A stretch of DNA of 64,000 nucleotides from Mesorhizobium sp. CU3. Its GTDB lineage: Bacteria; Pseudomonadota; Alphaproteobacteria; Rhizobiales; Rhizobiaceae. Below, piece after piece: positions 24,048-33,192 of this stretch. The stretch spans positions 1 to 64,000 of the forward strand of contig NZ_VFWX01000022.1 of the NCBI RefSeq assembly GCF_006442965.1, in the 5' to 3' direction. The position numbers and the translations under genes were made by a program. The notes beneath the pieces were generated by a model. It made no database searches. It was not told where the DNA came from and saw only the letters and a list, made by a program, of their open reading frames with translations. The stretch's first letter is position 1. Each line of letters starts with the position of its first letter.

Positions 24048-27000
24048 TCAGCCCGGCAGCGCCGGCATCAGCTTCGGATCGGGCTTCTCGGCGAGATGCG
24101 GCAGGTCCTTGCTGGCGATAAAGGTGTAGAACATCGGCACGACGAACAGCGTGAACATGGTGCCGACCAGGATGCCTGTGAAGATCACCAGGCCCATCGA
24201 ATAGCGGGCCGCGGCGCCCGCGCCGCTGGAGACGATCAGCGGCACGACGCCCAGCGCCATGGCGGCGGTCGTCATCAGGATCGGCCGCAGGCGCACCTTG
24301 GCCGAGGCGATAATGGCGTCGCGCCGCCGCATGCCATGTATCTCGCGCTGCTGGTTGGCGAACTCGACTAGCAGGATGCCGTGCTTTGTGATCAGGCCGA
24401 TCAGCGTGATCAGACCGACCTGGGTGTAGATGTTGAGCGTTCCCAGGCCGATGTTGAGCGGCACGATGGCGCCGAAGATCGATAGCGGCACCGCCATCAT
24501 GATGATGAGCGGATCGCGGAAGCTTTCGAACTGCGCCGCCAGTACCAGGTAGATGACGACCACGGCCGCGGCGAAGGCGATCAGGATGGTGTTGCCCTGT
24601 TCCTTTTCCTGCCGCGACTGGCCGGAATAGTCGATAAAGAAGGTATCGGGCAGGCTCTCCCTGGCGATGTCCTCCAGCGCCTTCAGCCCATCACCGGTGG
24701 TGACGCCAGGTAGCGGCAGGGCGGAAATCGTCGAGGAATTCAGCTGGTTGAACTGCTCGATCGCCGCCGGAGAGGCATTGGTGGAGATCTTCACCACCGC
24801 CGACAGCGGCACCATCTTGCCGTCGACGCTGCGCACGAAATATTCGCCGAGCTTCTCGGGATTGTCGCGGAACTCCTGCGGCACCTGCGGGATGATGTCA
24901 TAGCTGTTGGAGTCGCGGTCGAACTGCGCGACTTCGGCGCCGCCGACAAGCAGCGTCAGCGTGTTGCCGATATCGGCGATCGGCAGGTTAAGCGCCGCCG
25001 CGCGCTCGCGGTCGATGGTCACCGTCACTTGCGGCGCGTCATAGGCCATCGAGTTCTGCACGACGATGAAGCGGCCGGAGGCCTGTGCCTTGTTCTTGAT
25101 CTTCTCCGCCTGCTCGAAGACCTCGGAGGGATCGCCGGTGGAGCGCACCACCATGGAGATCGGCAGGCCGCCGCCGGAGCCGGGCAGCGTCGGCGGCGCG
25201 AAGACGAAGGCCTCGACGCCGGCAACCTTGGAAAGGCGGCCCTGGATATCGGCCTGCAACTGCTTCGAGCTGCGCTTGCGCTCCGCCCAGTCCTTGAAGG
25301 CGAAGCCAACGAAGGCGCCGTTGGTCGCGCCGCCGAAGGCGACTGCCGAGAACTGCGCCCTGGTCTCGGGAATATCCTTCACCAGGCCGAGCATCTGGTT
25401 GACGTAGGTCTCGGTGTAGTCCGACGTCGCGTAGCGCGGCGCGGTCACGATCGAGAGCAGGAAGCCCTGATCTTCTTCCGGCGCCAGCTCGGTCGAGGTC
25501 TTGGTAAACATGAAGCCGGTAAGGGCGACAAGCGCGACGACAATGATCAGCGTCACCGGCCGGTTCCTGAGCGAAGCGGTAACCGCCCGTTCGTAGACGC
25601 GCTCGACACGGCTGAAGGTGCCGTCGACGATGCGCTGGAAGCGGCCATGCGCGCCCGGCTTCAGCAGGCGGGCGGACATCATCGGCGTGATGGTCATGGC
25701 GATCAAGCCCGACAGCACCACCGAGCCGGCCAGCGTGACGGCGAATTCGCGGAACAGCGCCCCGGTCAGGCCGCCGGTGAAGGCAAGCGGGGCGAACACC
25801 GCGGCCAGCGTGATGGTCATCGCCACGATGGCCGTCGCGATCTCGCGCATGCCGTTGAAGGCCGCCTGCATCGGCGACATGTGGTCTTCTTCCATGTGGC
25901 GGTGGATGTTCTCCACCACCACAATGGCGTCGTCGACGACGAGGCCGATCGCCAGAACCATGGCAAGCAGCGACAGAAGGTTGATCGAATAGCCGACTGC
26001 GAAAAGGATGAAGCAGACGCCGATCAGCGACAGCGGGATGGTCACGATCGGCATCATCACCGAGCGGAACGAGCCGAGGAACAGAAGGATGACCACGATG
26101 ACGATGGCGACGGCCTCGCCGATGGTCTTGAACACCTCCTCGATCGAAGCGCTGATCTGACCGGTCGCGTCGTAGACGACCTCGATCGTCATGCCCTTGG
26201 GCAGCGTCTCCTGGATCTGCGGCACGAGCTTGGTGACGGCGGCCGCGGTCGTCAGCGGGTTGGCCGCCGGTGTCGGGAAGATAGCGAGGAAGGTGCCGGG
26301 CTTGCCGTTGAAGCTCACCCTGGTGTCGGTATTTTCCGCGCCGAGCTCGACACGCGCCACGTCGCGCAGGCGCACGACCTGGCCGTTCGTCGAGCGGATC
26401 GGCAGCTCGGCGAAGGCTTCGGGCGTCTGCAGGGTCGAATGCACGGTGATCGAGGACACCACATATTCGTTCTGGGTGTTGCCGGGCGCCGACAGGAAAT
26501 TCGAGTTGTTGATCGCGGTCAGCACGTCGACAGCCGTGGCGCCGCGCGCGGCCAGCCGGATCGGATCGATCCAGATACGCATCGAATATTCCTGGGCGCC
26601 GAAGATCTGGACGTCGGCGACACCTTCCACGGTCGAGATGCGAGGCCGAATGACGCGCTCGATGTATTCGGTGAGCTGCTCCTTGGTCATGTTCGGATTC
26701 TGCATCGAGATATACATCATCGCGAACTGCTGGCCGGTGCCCTTGACGATCACCGGATCCTTCGATGCGTCCGGCAAGGTGCCGCGTACGCCCTGGACCT
26801 TCGACAGCACTTCGGCCAGCGCGACGTCCGGGTTGGAGCCGAGCTTCATCTGCACCGTCACCGTGCTTGAAGAAGGACGGCTGGAAGAGGTGACGTAATC
26901 GATGTTTTCCGTCGAGGCGACGGCGCGCGCGATCGGGGCGGAGATGAAGCCCTGGATCAGGTCGGCGCTGGCGCCGGGATAGGCCGTGGTGATGGTGATA

Positions 27001-27131
27001 GCCGTCTCGTCGACCTTGGGATACTGGCGGATCGACAGGCCGAAAATGCCCTGGAAGCCCAGAAGCAGGATCATGCAGGCCAGCACGGTGGAAAGCACCG
27101 GCCGGCGAATGAAGAGGTCGGAGAAGCTCAT
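24048..27131 (-). CDS. RND-family efflux pump, inner-membrane subunit (HAE1/AcrB type)
   Basis: The 1027-residue protein has an N-terminal signature MSFSDLFIRRPVLSTVLACMILLLG, a proton-relay helix GLVVDDAIVVVENIHRH with the essential Asp pair, and two large periplasmic loops. The second half repeats the fold (LIGLITKHGILLVEFANQ...). The length is the family norm. It couples proton entry to export of hydrophobic compounds in a tripartite complex. It overlaps the fusion-protein gene by ATGA at 27128-27131. No outer-membrane channel gene lies in the operon. Confidence 0.94.
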   Translation of the reverse strand: MSFSDLFIRRPVLSTVLACMILLLGFQGIFGLSIRQYPKVDETAITITTAYPGASADLIQGFISAPIARAVASTENIDYVTSSSRPSSSTVTVQMKLGSNPDVALAEVLSKVQGVRGTLPDASKDPVIVKGTGQQFAMMYISMQNPNMTKEQLTEYIERVIRPRISTVEGVADVQIFGAQEYSMRIWIDPIRLAARGATAVDVLTAINNSNFLSAPGNTQNEYVVSSITVHSTLQTPEAFAELPIRSTNGQVVRLRDVARVELGAENTDTRVSFNGKPGTFLAIFPTPAANPLTTAAAVTKLVPQIQETLPKGMTIEVVYDATGQISASIEEVFKTIGEAVAIVIVVILLFLGSFRSVMMPIVTIPLSLIGVCFILFAVGYSINLLSLLAMVLAIGLVVDDAIVVVENIHRHMEEDHMSPMQAAFNGMREIATAIVAMTITLAAVFAPLAFTGGLTGALFREFAVTLAGSVVLSGLIAMTITPMMSARLLKPGAHGRFQRIVDGTFSRVERVYERAVTASLRNRPVTLIIVVALVALTGFMFTKTSTELAPEEDQGFLLSIVTAPRYATSDYTETYVNQMLGLVKDIPETRAQFSAVAFGGATNGAFVGFAFKDWAERKRSSKQLQADIQGRLSKVAGVEAFVFAPPTLPGSGGGLPISMVVRSTGDPSEVFEQAEKIKNKAQASGRFIVVQNSMAYDAPQVTVTIDRERAAALNLPIADIGNTLTLLVGGAEVAQFDRDSNSYDIIPQVPQEFRDNPEKLGEYFVRSVDGKMVPLSAVVKISTNASPAAIEQFNQLNSSTISALPLPGVTTGDGLKALEDIARESLPDTFFIDYSGQSRQEKEQGNTILIAFAAAVVVIYLVLAAQFESFRDPLIIMMAVPLSIFGAIVPLNIGLGTLNIYTQVGLITLIGLITKHGILLVEFANQQREIHGMRRRDAIIASAKVRLRPILMTTAAMALGVVPLIVSSGAGAAARYSMGLVIFTGILVGTMFTLFVVPMFYTFIASKDLPHLAEKPDPKLMPALPG

Positions 27132-28402
27132 GGCTGCTGAACCTGCTTGTTCGCCGATTTGCTGGGATCGATGGTGTTGTCGACGGCGACCGACATGCCG
27201 TTGAAGAGTCGGTTCTGGCCGGCGGTAACGACCTGGTCGCCTTCCTTGAGACCTTCAGTGATCTCGACCATGCCGTTGTTGCGGCGGCCGAGCTTAACGA
27301 ACACCTGCGAGATGACGAGTGCCGGCTGCTGCGCGGCATCGGCTGGCTTGGCGGCTGCATCAGCTGGTTTGGCTGCGTCGGTCGCGGGCTTCGAAGCGTC
27401 AGCCGGCTTGGCGGCATCGGCGGCCGGCTTCTGCGCATCGGTTTTGGCGTCCTCCGGCTTTGCCGGGGCTGCGCTGGACGCAGGCTTCGCCGGCTCGACG
27501 ACGAAGACGAAGTCGCCATAGAGGCTCGACGTCACCGCGGTCTGCGGCACGTCGATGACGTTGCTTTCCTTCGGCAGTTCGACGCGGATCTGCACGAACT
27601 GGCCCGGGGTCAGCTTGCCTTCAGTGTTGGCAACCTCGCCACGGATCGAGACCAGGCGGCTCGCCGGATCGATCTTGGGGTCGATGCCGCGAATGGCGCC
27701 GGCAAAAGACAGATCCGCCAGGCTGCCGCCAATGCGGATGGTCTGGCCGATCTTCAGCAGCGGCAGCTGCTGCTCGGGAACGGTGAAGTCGACCCGCATC
27801 GTGTCGAGGTCCTGAATCGTGACCACCGAGTTGCCCGGCGCCAGATACTGGCCGATATCGATCTTCGGAATGCCGACCGTGCCGTTGAACGGCGCGGACA
27901 ACTGCTTCTGGTCGAGCACCGCCTGCAGCTTGTTGACCTGCGCGGCCGAGGCGTCCGCCGCGGCGCGCGCGGCATCAAGTGTGGCGTCGGTGCCGACACC
28001 GCGCCGCTGCAATTCGATCGCGCGGGTCAGCGCCGCCTGGTCGGAAGCGGCCTGCGCTTTCTGCGCCACCAGATCGGCCTTCTCGACGGCGTCGTCGAGT
28101 TGCACCAGCACCGCGTCGGCAGCCACCTTCTGGTTGGCGTGGAAGAGGATCTGCTTGACGATGCCGCTCGTCTCAAGCGTCAAATCGACGCCGCGCACGG
28201 CATTGACGGTGCCGATCGCCTCGACACCGGGCGTCCAGTCCGAAGGCTTGACGATCACGGTCGATACAGTCGCCGCCGGCGGCTTCATGGTGGCGAAATA
28301 CTGCTTGATGCCGGCATCGCGCATGAAATTGAAACCGACGATGCCGACGCAGATCAGGACGAGCAGCAGCAAGAAGCCGAAGATGATGAAAAAGCGCTTC
28401 AC
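27128..28402 (-). CDS. RND efflux periplasmic adaptor (membrane fusion protein) with Ala/Lys/Pro repeat insert
   Basis: The 424-residue protein starts at GTG 28402 (VKRFFIIFGFLLLLVLICVGIVGF, a membrane anchor) after a strong GGGGGA box; the upstream ATG 28465 lacks one. It has paired lipoyl half-motifs and the alpha-hairpin (about residues 70-170), then beta-barrel and proximal domains. Close to the C-terminus is an insert of about 60 residues made of repeated AAKPADA-like units, not usual for the family. The pump gene follows directly. Confidence 0.9.
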   Translation of the reverse strand: MKRFFIIFGFLLLLVLICVGIVGFNFMRDAGIKQYFATMKPPAATVSTVIVKPSDWTPGVEAIGTVNAVRGVDLTLETSGIVKQILFHANQKVAADAVLVQLDDAVEKADLVAQKAQAASDQAALTRAIELQRRGVGTDATLDAARAAADASAAQVNKLQAVLDQKQLSAPFNGTVGIPKIDIGQYLAPGNSVVTIQDLDTMRVDFTVPEQQLPLLKIGQTIRIGGSLADLSFAGAIRGIDPKIDPASRLVSIRGEVANTEGKLTPGQFVQIRVELPKESNVIDVPQTAVTSSLYGDFVFVVEPAKPASSAAPAKPEDAKTDAQKPAADAAKPADASKPATDAAKPADAAAKPADAAQQPALVISQVFVKLGRRNNGMVEITEGLKEGDQVVTAGQNRLFNGMSVAVDNTIDPSKSANKQVQQP

Positions 28403-28497
28403 GGACAGTCCCCCTCGGCCGGCAACCGGCAAAACAATCGATGCCGGGACAGATATCGACGACAAGTCCCGATTTCAAATGGCGGGCGTCTTACTGT

Positions 28498-28511
28498 ACC
28501 GTCTGGACGGT
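28498..28511. promoter_or_regulatory. Palindromic operator of the efflux-pump TetR regulator (proposed)
   Basis: ACCGTCTGGACGGT, a 14-base dyad with ACCGT/ACGGT arms, lies in the 147-base divergent region between the pump operon and the TetR gene. This is the usual arrangement for a TetR protein repressing both. Confidence 0.6.
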
Positions 28512-28549
28512 CTTGTCAATTCCGCGTAGGCTAATGTAGGGGAGGCGTG

Positions 28550-29083
28550 ATGAGAGCTCGCAGGGCAAATTCGCGCGACAGGATTCTTGCCGCGGCGGCC
28601 GATGTGGCGCGCGAGGCAGGACCGGGAAGCCTGTCGCTGGAGGCCGTCGCGACCCGCGCCGGCGTGTCGAAGGGCGGCCTGCTCTATAATTTCCCGACCA
28701 AGGCCAAGCTGATGCAGGGGCTGGTCGAGAATTATCTCAGCGACTTCCGGAAGGCGCTGGAAGCCCGCGCTGCCGAAGCCGACCATGAAGGCATGCTCGC
28801 GGCCTATATCAAGCTGTCGGCCGACGATTGCGAGCAGCCGAAACCCTCGGCTTCCTGGATGTTCTCGGCGATTGCCGAGGATCCGGATTTCCTGACGCCG
28901 ATAAAAGCCTTCAAACGACAGCTGTTCGAACGGCTGAAGGAGCAGACCGACGACCTCGGCTCGCTCTTGGTCTGCTTTCTCGCCATCGAGGGCATGCGCA
29001 GCATGAACCTGTTTGACTCTGACGTGCTGTCGCAGGGCGAGCGCGAGTTGCTGGTTGCTTCCCTGCTGAAGATAGCCGGATAG
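28550..29083 (+). CDS. TetR-family regulator of the divergent RND efflux operon
   Basis: The 177-residue protein has an N-terminal helix-turn-helix (RILAAAADVAREAGPGSLSLEAVATRAGVSKGGLLYNFPTKAKLMQGL) and a TetR_C-type ligand domain. I chose ATG 28550, with GGGGAGG upstream; GTG 28547 is too close to the box. Its divergent position and the palindrome at 28498 support repression of the pump and itself, released by a pumped compound. Confidence 0.88.
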   Translation: MRARRANSRDRILAAAADVAREAGPGSLSLEAVATRAGVSKGGLLYNFPTKAKLMQGLVENYLSDFRKALEARAAEADHEGMLAAYIKLSADDCEQPKPSASWMFSAIAEDPDFLTPIKAFKRQLFERLKEQTDDLGSLLVCFLAIEGMRSMNLFDSDVLSQGERELLVASLLKIAG

Positions 29084-29086
29084 GTC

Positions 29087-29172
29087 ACCAAACGGTTCGG
29101 TTGCTACCAAACGGTCTGGTGGTGACCAAACGGTTGGTAGTGACCAACTGGTTTGGTAGTGACCAAACTGGT
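29087..29172. repeat. Five-unit array of 18-19-bp repeats (ACCAAACGGT family)
   Basis: Units start at 29087, 29106, 29125, 29143 and 29162. The first three share ACCAAACGGT; the last two read ACCAACTGGT and ACCAAACTGGT. Several continue into TGGT, making imperfect dyads ACCAAAC/GTTTGGT. It lies between the TetR stop and the phosphate transporter start. A tandem operator cluster or a structured leader are the main options. The regular spacing excludes a CRISPR array. Confidence 0.75.
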
Positions 29173-29250
29173 TAAGAGCGTCACACCAGCTTCATCCTCG
29201 GGTCATAGCGTCCTCCCGGTTCTTTGCCGCAATGCAATTGGAGTGGGACA

Positions 29251-30861
29251 ATGGTGGACGTAGTATCCAGTGAGGCGGGTATCCCGAGACCGGATCATCC
29301 GCTTGAACAATCGAGCGGCGCGAAATGGTTCCTGCCGGCCTTCGGCGTGCTGGTGCTCGTCGGCATCGTCTATGTCGGCTATGCGCTGAGCCAGGACCTG
29401 GCCATCGCCAAGACCGTGCCGTGGATCCTACTCGGCATAGCGCTGCTGATTGCGCTGGGCTTCGAGTTCGTCAACGGCTTCCACGACACCGCCAACGCTG
29501 TCGCCACCGTCATCTACACGCGGTCGCTCCCGGCCGAGTTCGCCGTCATGTGGTCGGGCCTCTTCAACTTCCTCGGCGTCTTGACCTCCAGCGGCGCGGT
29601 GGCGTTCGGTATTCTGTCGCTGCTGCCGGTCGAGCTCATCCTGCAGGTCGGCTCGTCCTCCGGTTTCGCCATGGTGTTCGCCCTTTTGGTCGCCGCCATC
29701 CTGTGGAACCTCGGAACCTGGTTCCTCGGCCTGCCGGCTTCGAGCTCGCACACCATGGTGGGCTCGATCATCGGCGTCGGCCTCGCCAACCAGTTCATGG
29801 CGCCGGCTGGGAGCGCCACCAGCGGCGTCGAATGGGGGCAGGCGACCAATGTCGGCATCACGCTTCTGGTGTCACCGATCGTCGGCTTCTTCGCCGCCTT
29901 CATCCTGCTCTATGTGATGAAGCTGCTGGTCCGCAACAAGGCGCTCTACGAGGCTCCGAAGGGCAACACGCCGCCGCCATGGTGGATCCGCGCGCTTTTG
30001 ATCTTCACCTGCACCGGCGTCAGCTTCGCGCATGGCTCCAATGACGGCCAGAAGGGCATGGGCCTGATCATGCTGATCCTGATCGGTGTAGTGCCGACCG
30101 CCTATGCGCTGAACCGCACGCCCGACATCAATTATCTCGACGCCTACAAGGCGGCTTCCGTTTCGGTCGAGCAGGCGCTGGGCAAATATGTGAAGCCCGG
30201 CGTTACGGTCGCGGATGCCGCTGCCGCCAAGGCGGCCGTGCAGGAAGCAGTGCGCACCAAGACGTGGACCGACCAGACGACGCTCGCGCTGCAGACCTAT
30301 ATCCACAACACCACGGCTGAGCTTAATCCCTACGCCACGGTCGAGAAGGTGCCGACCGACCTGGTCAGCAATGCGCGCAACGACATCTACCTGATCGGCG
30401 AGGCGCTGAAGCTGATCGACAAGAAGCAGTTGCTGCCGATGCAGCCCGACGACCTCAAGGCGGTGACCGACTATCACAAGGCGGTCGACAACGCGACGAA
30501 GTTCATCCCGCTCTGGGTGAAGGTCGCGGTGGCGCTGGCGCTCGGGCTCGGCACCATGGTCGGCTGGAAGCGCATCGTCGTCACCGTCGGCGAAAAGATC
30601 GGCAAGAGCCACCTGACCTATGGCCAGGGCGCCGCGGCCGAATTGGTGGCGATGGTCACGATCGGCATGGCCGACCGGTTCGGCCTGCCGGTCTCGACCA
30701 CCCATGTGCTCTCGTCCGGCGTCGCCGGCACGATGGCGGCCAACGGCTCCGGCCTGCAGTGGTCGACCGTGCGCAACCTTTTGCTGGCCTGGGTGCTGAC
30801 GCTGCCTTGCTCGATCGCCTTGGCCTTCGTGCTGTTCATCATCTTCCGCCAGGTGTTCTGA
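29251..30861 (+). CDS. pit: PiT-family inorganic phosphate transporter
   Basis: The 536-residue inner-membrane protein has the duplicated PiT signatures: GFEFVNGFHDTANAVATVIYTRSL near the N-terminus and GMADRFGLPVSTTHVLSSGVAG at the C-terminus, with SSSHTMVGSIIGVG and SFAHGSNDGQKGMG between. A hydrophilic insert of about 120 residues (from YLDAYKAASVSVEQALGKY to about DNATKFIPLW) separates the two halves. I chose ATG 29251, preceded by GGAGTGGGA. It takes up phosphate with a cation. The 19-bp array lies upstream. Confidence 0.9.
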   Translation: MVDVVSSEAGIPRPDHPLEQSSGAKWFLPAFGVLVLVGIVYVGYALSQDLAIAKTVPWILLGIALLIALGFEFVNGFHDTANAVATVIYTRSLPAEFAVMWSGLFNFLGVLTSSGAVAFGILSLLPVELILQVGSSSGFAMVFALLVAAILWNLGTWFLGLPASSSHTMVGSIIGVGLANQFMAPAGSATSGVEWGQATNVGITLLVSPIVGFFAAFILLYVMKLLVRNKALYEAPKGNTPPPWWIRALLIFTCTGVSFAHGSNDGQKGMGLIMLILIGVVPTAYALNRTPDINYLDAYKAASVSVEQALGKYVKPGVTVADAAAAKAAVQEAVRTKTWTDQTTLALQTYIHNTTAELNPYATVEKVPTDLVSNARNDIYLIGEALKLIDKKQLLPMQPDDLKAVTDYHKAVDNATKFIPLWVKVAVALALGLGTMVGWKRIVVTVGEKIGKSHLTYGQGAAAELVAMVTIGMADRFGLPVSTTHVLSSGVAGTMAANGSGLQWSTVRNLLLAWVLTLPCSIALAFVLFIIFRQVF

Positions 30862-30970
30862 GCACAGTTTAGAAACGCCAGGGCCGCCGACGGCGCCGTT
30901 CGCGGCGCTGTTCCCTTATGAACTTAAGATCAGCCGTCGACTGCGGCATCGAAGAAGATCTCACCACAAA

Positions 30971-31010
30971 AGAAAACCCGCCGGTCGACCGACCGGCGGG
31001 TCTTCTTTTA
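30971..31010. terminator. Bidirectional rho-independent terminator
   Basis: CCCGCCGGTC / GACCGGCGGG stem (30977-31000), flanked by AGAAAA and TCTTCTTTT. It lies between the convergent phosphate transporter and patatin genes. Confidence 0.88.
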
Positions 31011-31020
31011 CGGGGGAGTA

Positions 31021-32181
31021 TCAGGTCGGGTCTTCGCGGTGCAAATCGTGGATAGCGACGCCTTCGACATTGGTCGGCAGCATCAGCCACTTCTTGTGGC
31101 GCAGCGTGCGCTCGGTGTCCTCCAGGCCCATCTCCCAATGTTCGCGCATCGAGGTGCCGGAGAATTCATAGTCCTTGGCGTGGCCCTCATAGCCTTTGTG
31201 CTGGTAGATCAGGTGGACGATGTTGACGACGCCGGCGTTGGAATAGTCGGCGATCAACTCCCTCTCGCCGTCCTTGAGCTGCTCCGGCGGCACGCGCTTC
31301 AATGCATCGAGCAGCTTCATCTTCAAGGCATGAATGCGCTGGAAATTGTCGGTGTTCTGGCGCGTGCGGCTTGAATACATGATGTCCTTGTGGCGCGACA
31401 GGACGTCGGCCATGCCGCGCGGTAGCACGCCGCGGGCGCTGAACAGGTCGACCTGGAAGACCAGCGAGGAGCGGTCTTCTTCCTGGTCGAGCAGATATTG
31501 CAGCGGCGTGTTGGAGACGATGCCGCCGTCCCAGTAATATTCGCCTTCGATGCGGATCGAGGGGAAGGCCAGCGGCAGCGCGCCGCTGGCCATGATGTGC
31601 TCCGGCCCGATGCGCACCTTGTCGGTGTCGAAATAGACGAAATTGCCGGTCCGCACGTTGACCGCGCCGACGCTCAACCGCTTCTTGCCGTCGTTGAGCA
31701 CATCGAAATCGATCAGGCTCTCAAGCGTGTCCTTCAGCTCGGCCGTGTCGTAGAAGCTGGTGGCGCCTTCGGCGCCCGAGAGCTGGAACCACGGATTGGG
31801 ATTGCGCGGCTTGAAGAAGCCGGGCTGGCCCATCGCCATCGTCATGAAGGACGAGGTCTGGTTGCGGATGTCGCGATAGAGGTCGCCTTCGGGCGTATAA
31901 GCCCAGATCTTGCGGCCGGAGATCGTCTGCCAGAACTGTTCCAGCCGCTGCAGGCGGCGGCTCGGCTCATTGCCGGCGATGATCGAGGCGTTGATGGCGC
32001 CGATCGAGACGCCGGATAGCCAGGTCGGCTCGCAGCCGGCGTCGGCAAGTGCCTGGTAGACGCCTGCCTGGTAGGCGCCGAGCGCGCCGCCGCCCTGGAA
32101 GACCAGGGCGATGCGGTCATATTGCGCGGTGATTTCGGCGATGGTGGCGGCGGCCGCCTTGTTGCGGGTGCGCTCAAGCAC
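31021..32181 (-). CDS. Patatin-like phospholipase/esterase
   Basis: The 386-residue protein has an oxyanion hole FQGGGALGAYQAG, a nucleophile elbow GVSIGA (GxSxG), and the catalytic Asp in WDGGIVSN, the complete Ser-Asp dyad of patatins. A C-terminal region of about 130 residues follows. I chose GTG 32181, which follows GGAGAAA and overlaps the end of the acetoacetate decarboxylase gene by eight bases; ATG 32262 lies inside that gene. Its coupling to acetoacetate and 3-hydroxybutyrate genes suggests a role in mobilising polyhydroxybutyrate or lipid. Confidence 0.88.
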   Translation of the reverse strand: MLERTRNKAAAATIAEITAQYDRIALVFQGGGALGAYQAGVYQALADAGCEPTWLSGVSIGAINASIIAGNEPSRRLQRLEQFWQTISGRKIWAYTPEGDLYRDIRNQTSSFMTMAMGQPGFFKPRNPNPWFQLSGAEGATSFYDTAELKDTLESLIDFDVLNDGKKRLSVGAVNVRTGNFVYFDTDKVRIGPEHIMASGALPLAFPSIRIEGEYYWDGGIVSNTPLQYLLDQEEDRSSLVFQVDLFSARGVLPRGMADVLSRHKDIMYSSRTRQNTDNFQRIHALKMKLLDALKRVPPEQLKDGERELIADYSNAGVVNIVHLIYQHKGYEGHAKDYEFSGTSMREHWEMGLEDTERTLRHKKWLMLPTNVEGVAIHDLHREDPT

Positions 32182-32962
32182 TGACTTTCTCCAGATGGGC
32201 GGCGCCGGCGGCCTGCTGGCCGTGGTCGGCGAGGTAATCATGCACGACTTCGCCGAGGCCAAGCGTCAGATCGGCTTTGAAGTGAACCGCCGAGACGATG
32301 TCGAGCACCGGCAGCTTGGCCACGTCGGCCATGACATGCGGGCGCAGGTCGAGCGCGGCCGGCGCCGTCCAGGCTTCCTTCAGCGTGATGTCGGTGAGGT
32401 AATAGCGCACCAGCTCGCAGATGCGCGGGCTGCCGTCGACATGCGGGATGATCTTGATCAGGAAATTGGGCGCGGCGAGCGCTGCAAGCACCTGGTCGTG
32501 GTCGGCCTCGCGATGCTTGTAGCCCATCGTGCCGGTGGCGCAGAGCACGCTGCCGTAGTGCAGCGTTCCGACAATCACTTCGCCTTCATGGACGATCTTG
32601 GGCTTGGCGAGCTTCTTTGGGAAACCCCAGAGCTCGCGGCCGCCGGCGATCGGCGCATCGTCGTCGAGATACATGGAATGGACGAAGCCGCCATGCTGTC
32701 CACGGTAGCGCACCGGAATGACCTGGCCGGTCTCGGTATAGTCGCCGAAGCCGGTCGAATCCGGCATGCGGATGAATTCGTACTTGACCAGCGGCTCGTC
32801 GATCTCGAGCGGCGCCGGCACGACGGCCTCGAGCGCTTCGCGCGTCGTGCGGTAGGTGATGATGATGTATTCACGGTCGAAGAAACGGTAGGGGCCGGGC
32901 GGGAAGGACGGGTTGGTGAGCGGCATCGCATAGGCGCGCCTCACGACATCGGCGATTTCCAT
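32174..32962 (-). CDS. adc: Acetoacetate decarboxylase
   Basis: The 262-residue protein contains ELWGFPKKLAKP, the segment with the Schiff-base lysine and its neighbour that lowers its pKa, and RYRGQHGGFVHSMYLDDD. It splits acetoacetate to acetone and CO2. The start at ATG 32962 (MEIADVVRRAYAMPLTNPS) gives the normal family length. It is divergent from 3-hydroxybutyrate dehydrogenase across 230 bases. Confidence 0.9.
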   Translation of the reverse strand: MEIADVVRRAYAMPLTNPSFPPGPYRFFDREYIIITYRTTREALEAVVPAPLEIDEPLVKYEFIRMPDSTGFGDYTETGQVIPVRYRGQHGGFVHSMYLDDDAPIAGGRELWGFPKKLAKPKIVHEGEVIVGTLHYGSVLCATGTMGYKHREADHDQVLAALAAPNFLIKIIPHVDGSPRICELVRYYLTDITLKEAWTAPAALDLRPHVMADVAKLPVLDIVSAVHFKADLTLGLGEVVHDYLADHGQQAAGAAHLEKVSA

Positions 32963-33192
32963 GGCTGGTGCCCCGAAGGTTTGAAATGACCCCGCGCGAA
33001 TGCGCTGGCAAGTATGTTGCATGGCAGCATGACAGTGCCGTGTCAGCGTCGCGACGGACCACCCGCAAGCCGGCAAAGCCTTTGCCGGGCTGTAATAGCG
33101 CCGACACATGGCTGTGGCATTGTCATGCTGCAGCGCACAAACTATGTGCCTTCCAATTGCCTGCCTTCCTCCCTCCTGTCGCGAGATCTCCC

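Noticed and set aside
25029..27519. Very long open frames (613 and 826 codons) on both strands across the efflux-pump genes
   Set aside because: They are arginine/histidine-rich shadows of the RND pump and adaptor genes caused by high GC. They show no domain signatures.
29087..29172. Possible CRISPR array
   Set aside because: The repeat period is 18-19 bases with almost no spacer, and no cas genes are present. It fits an operator array better.
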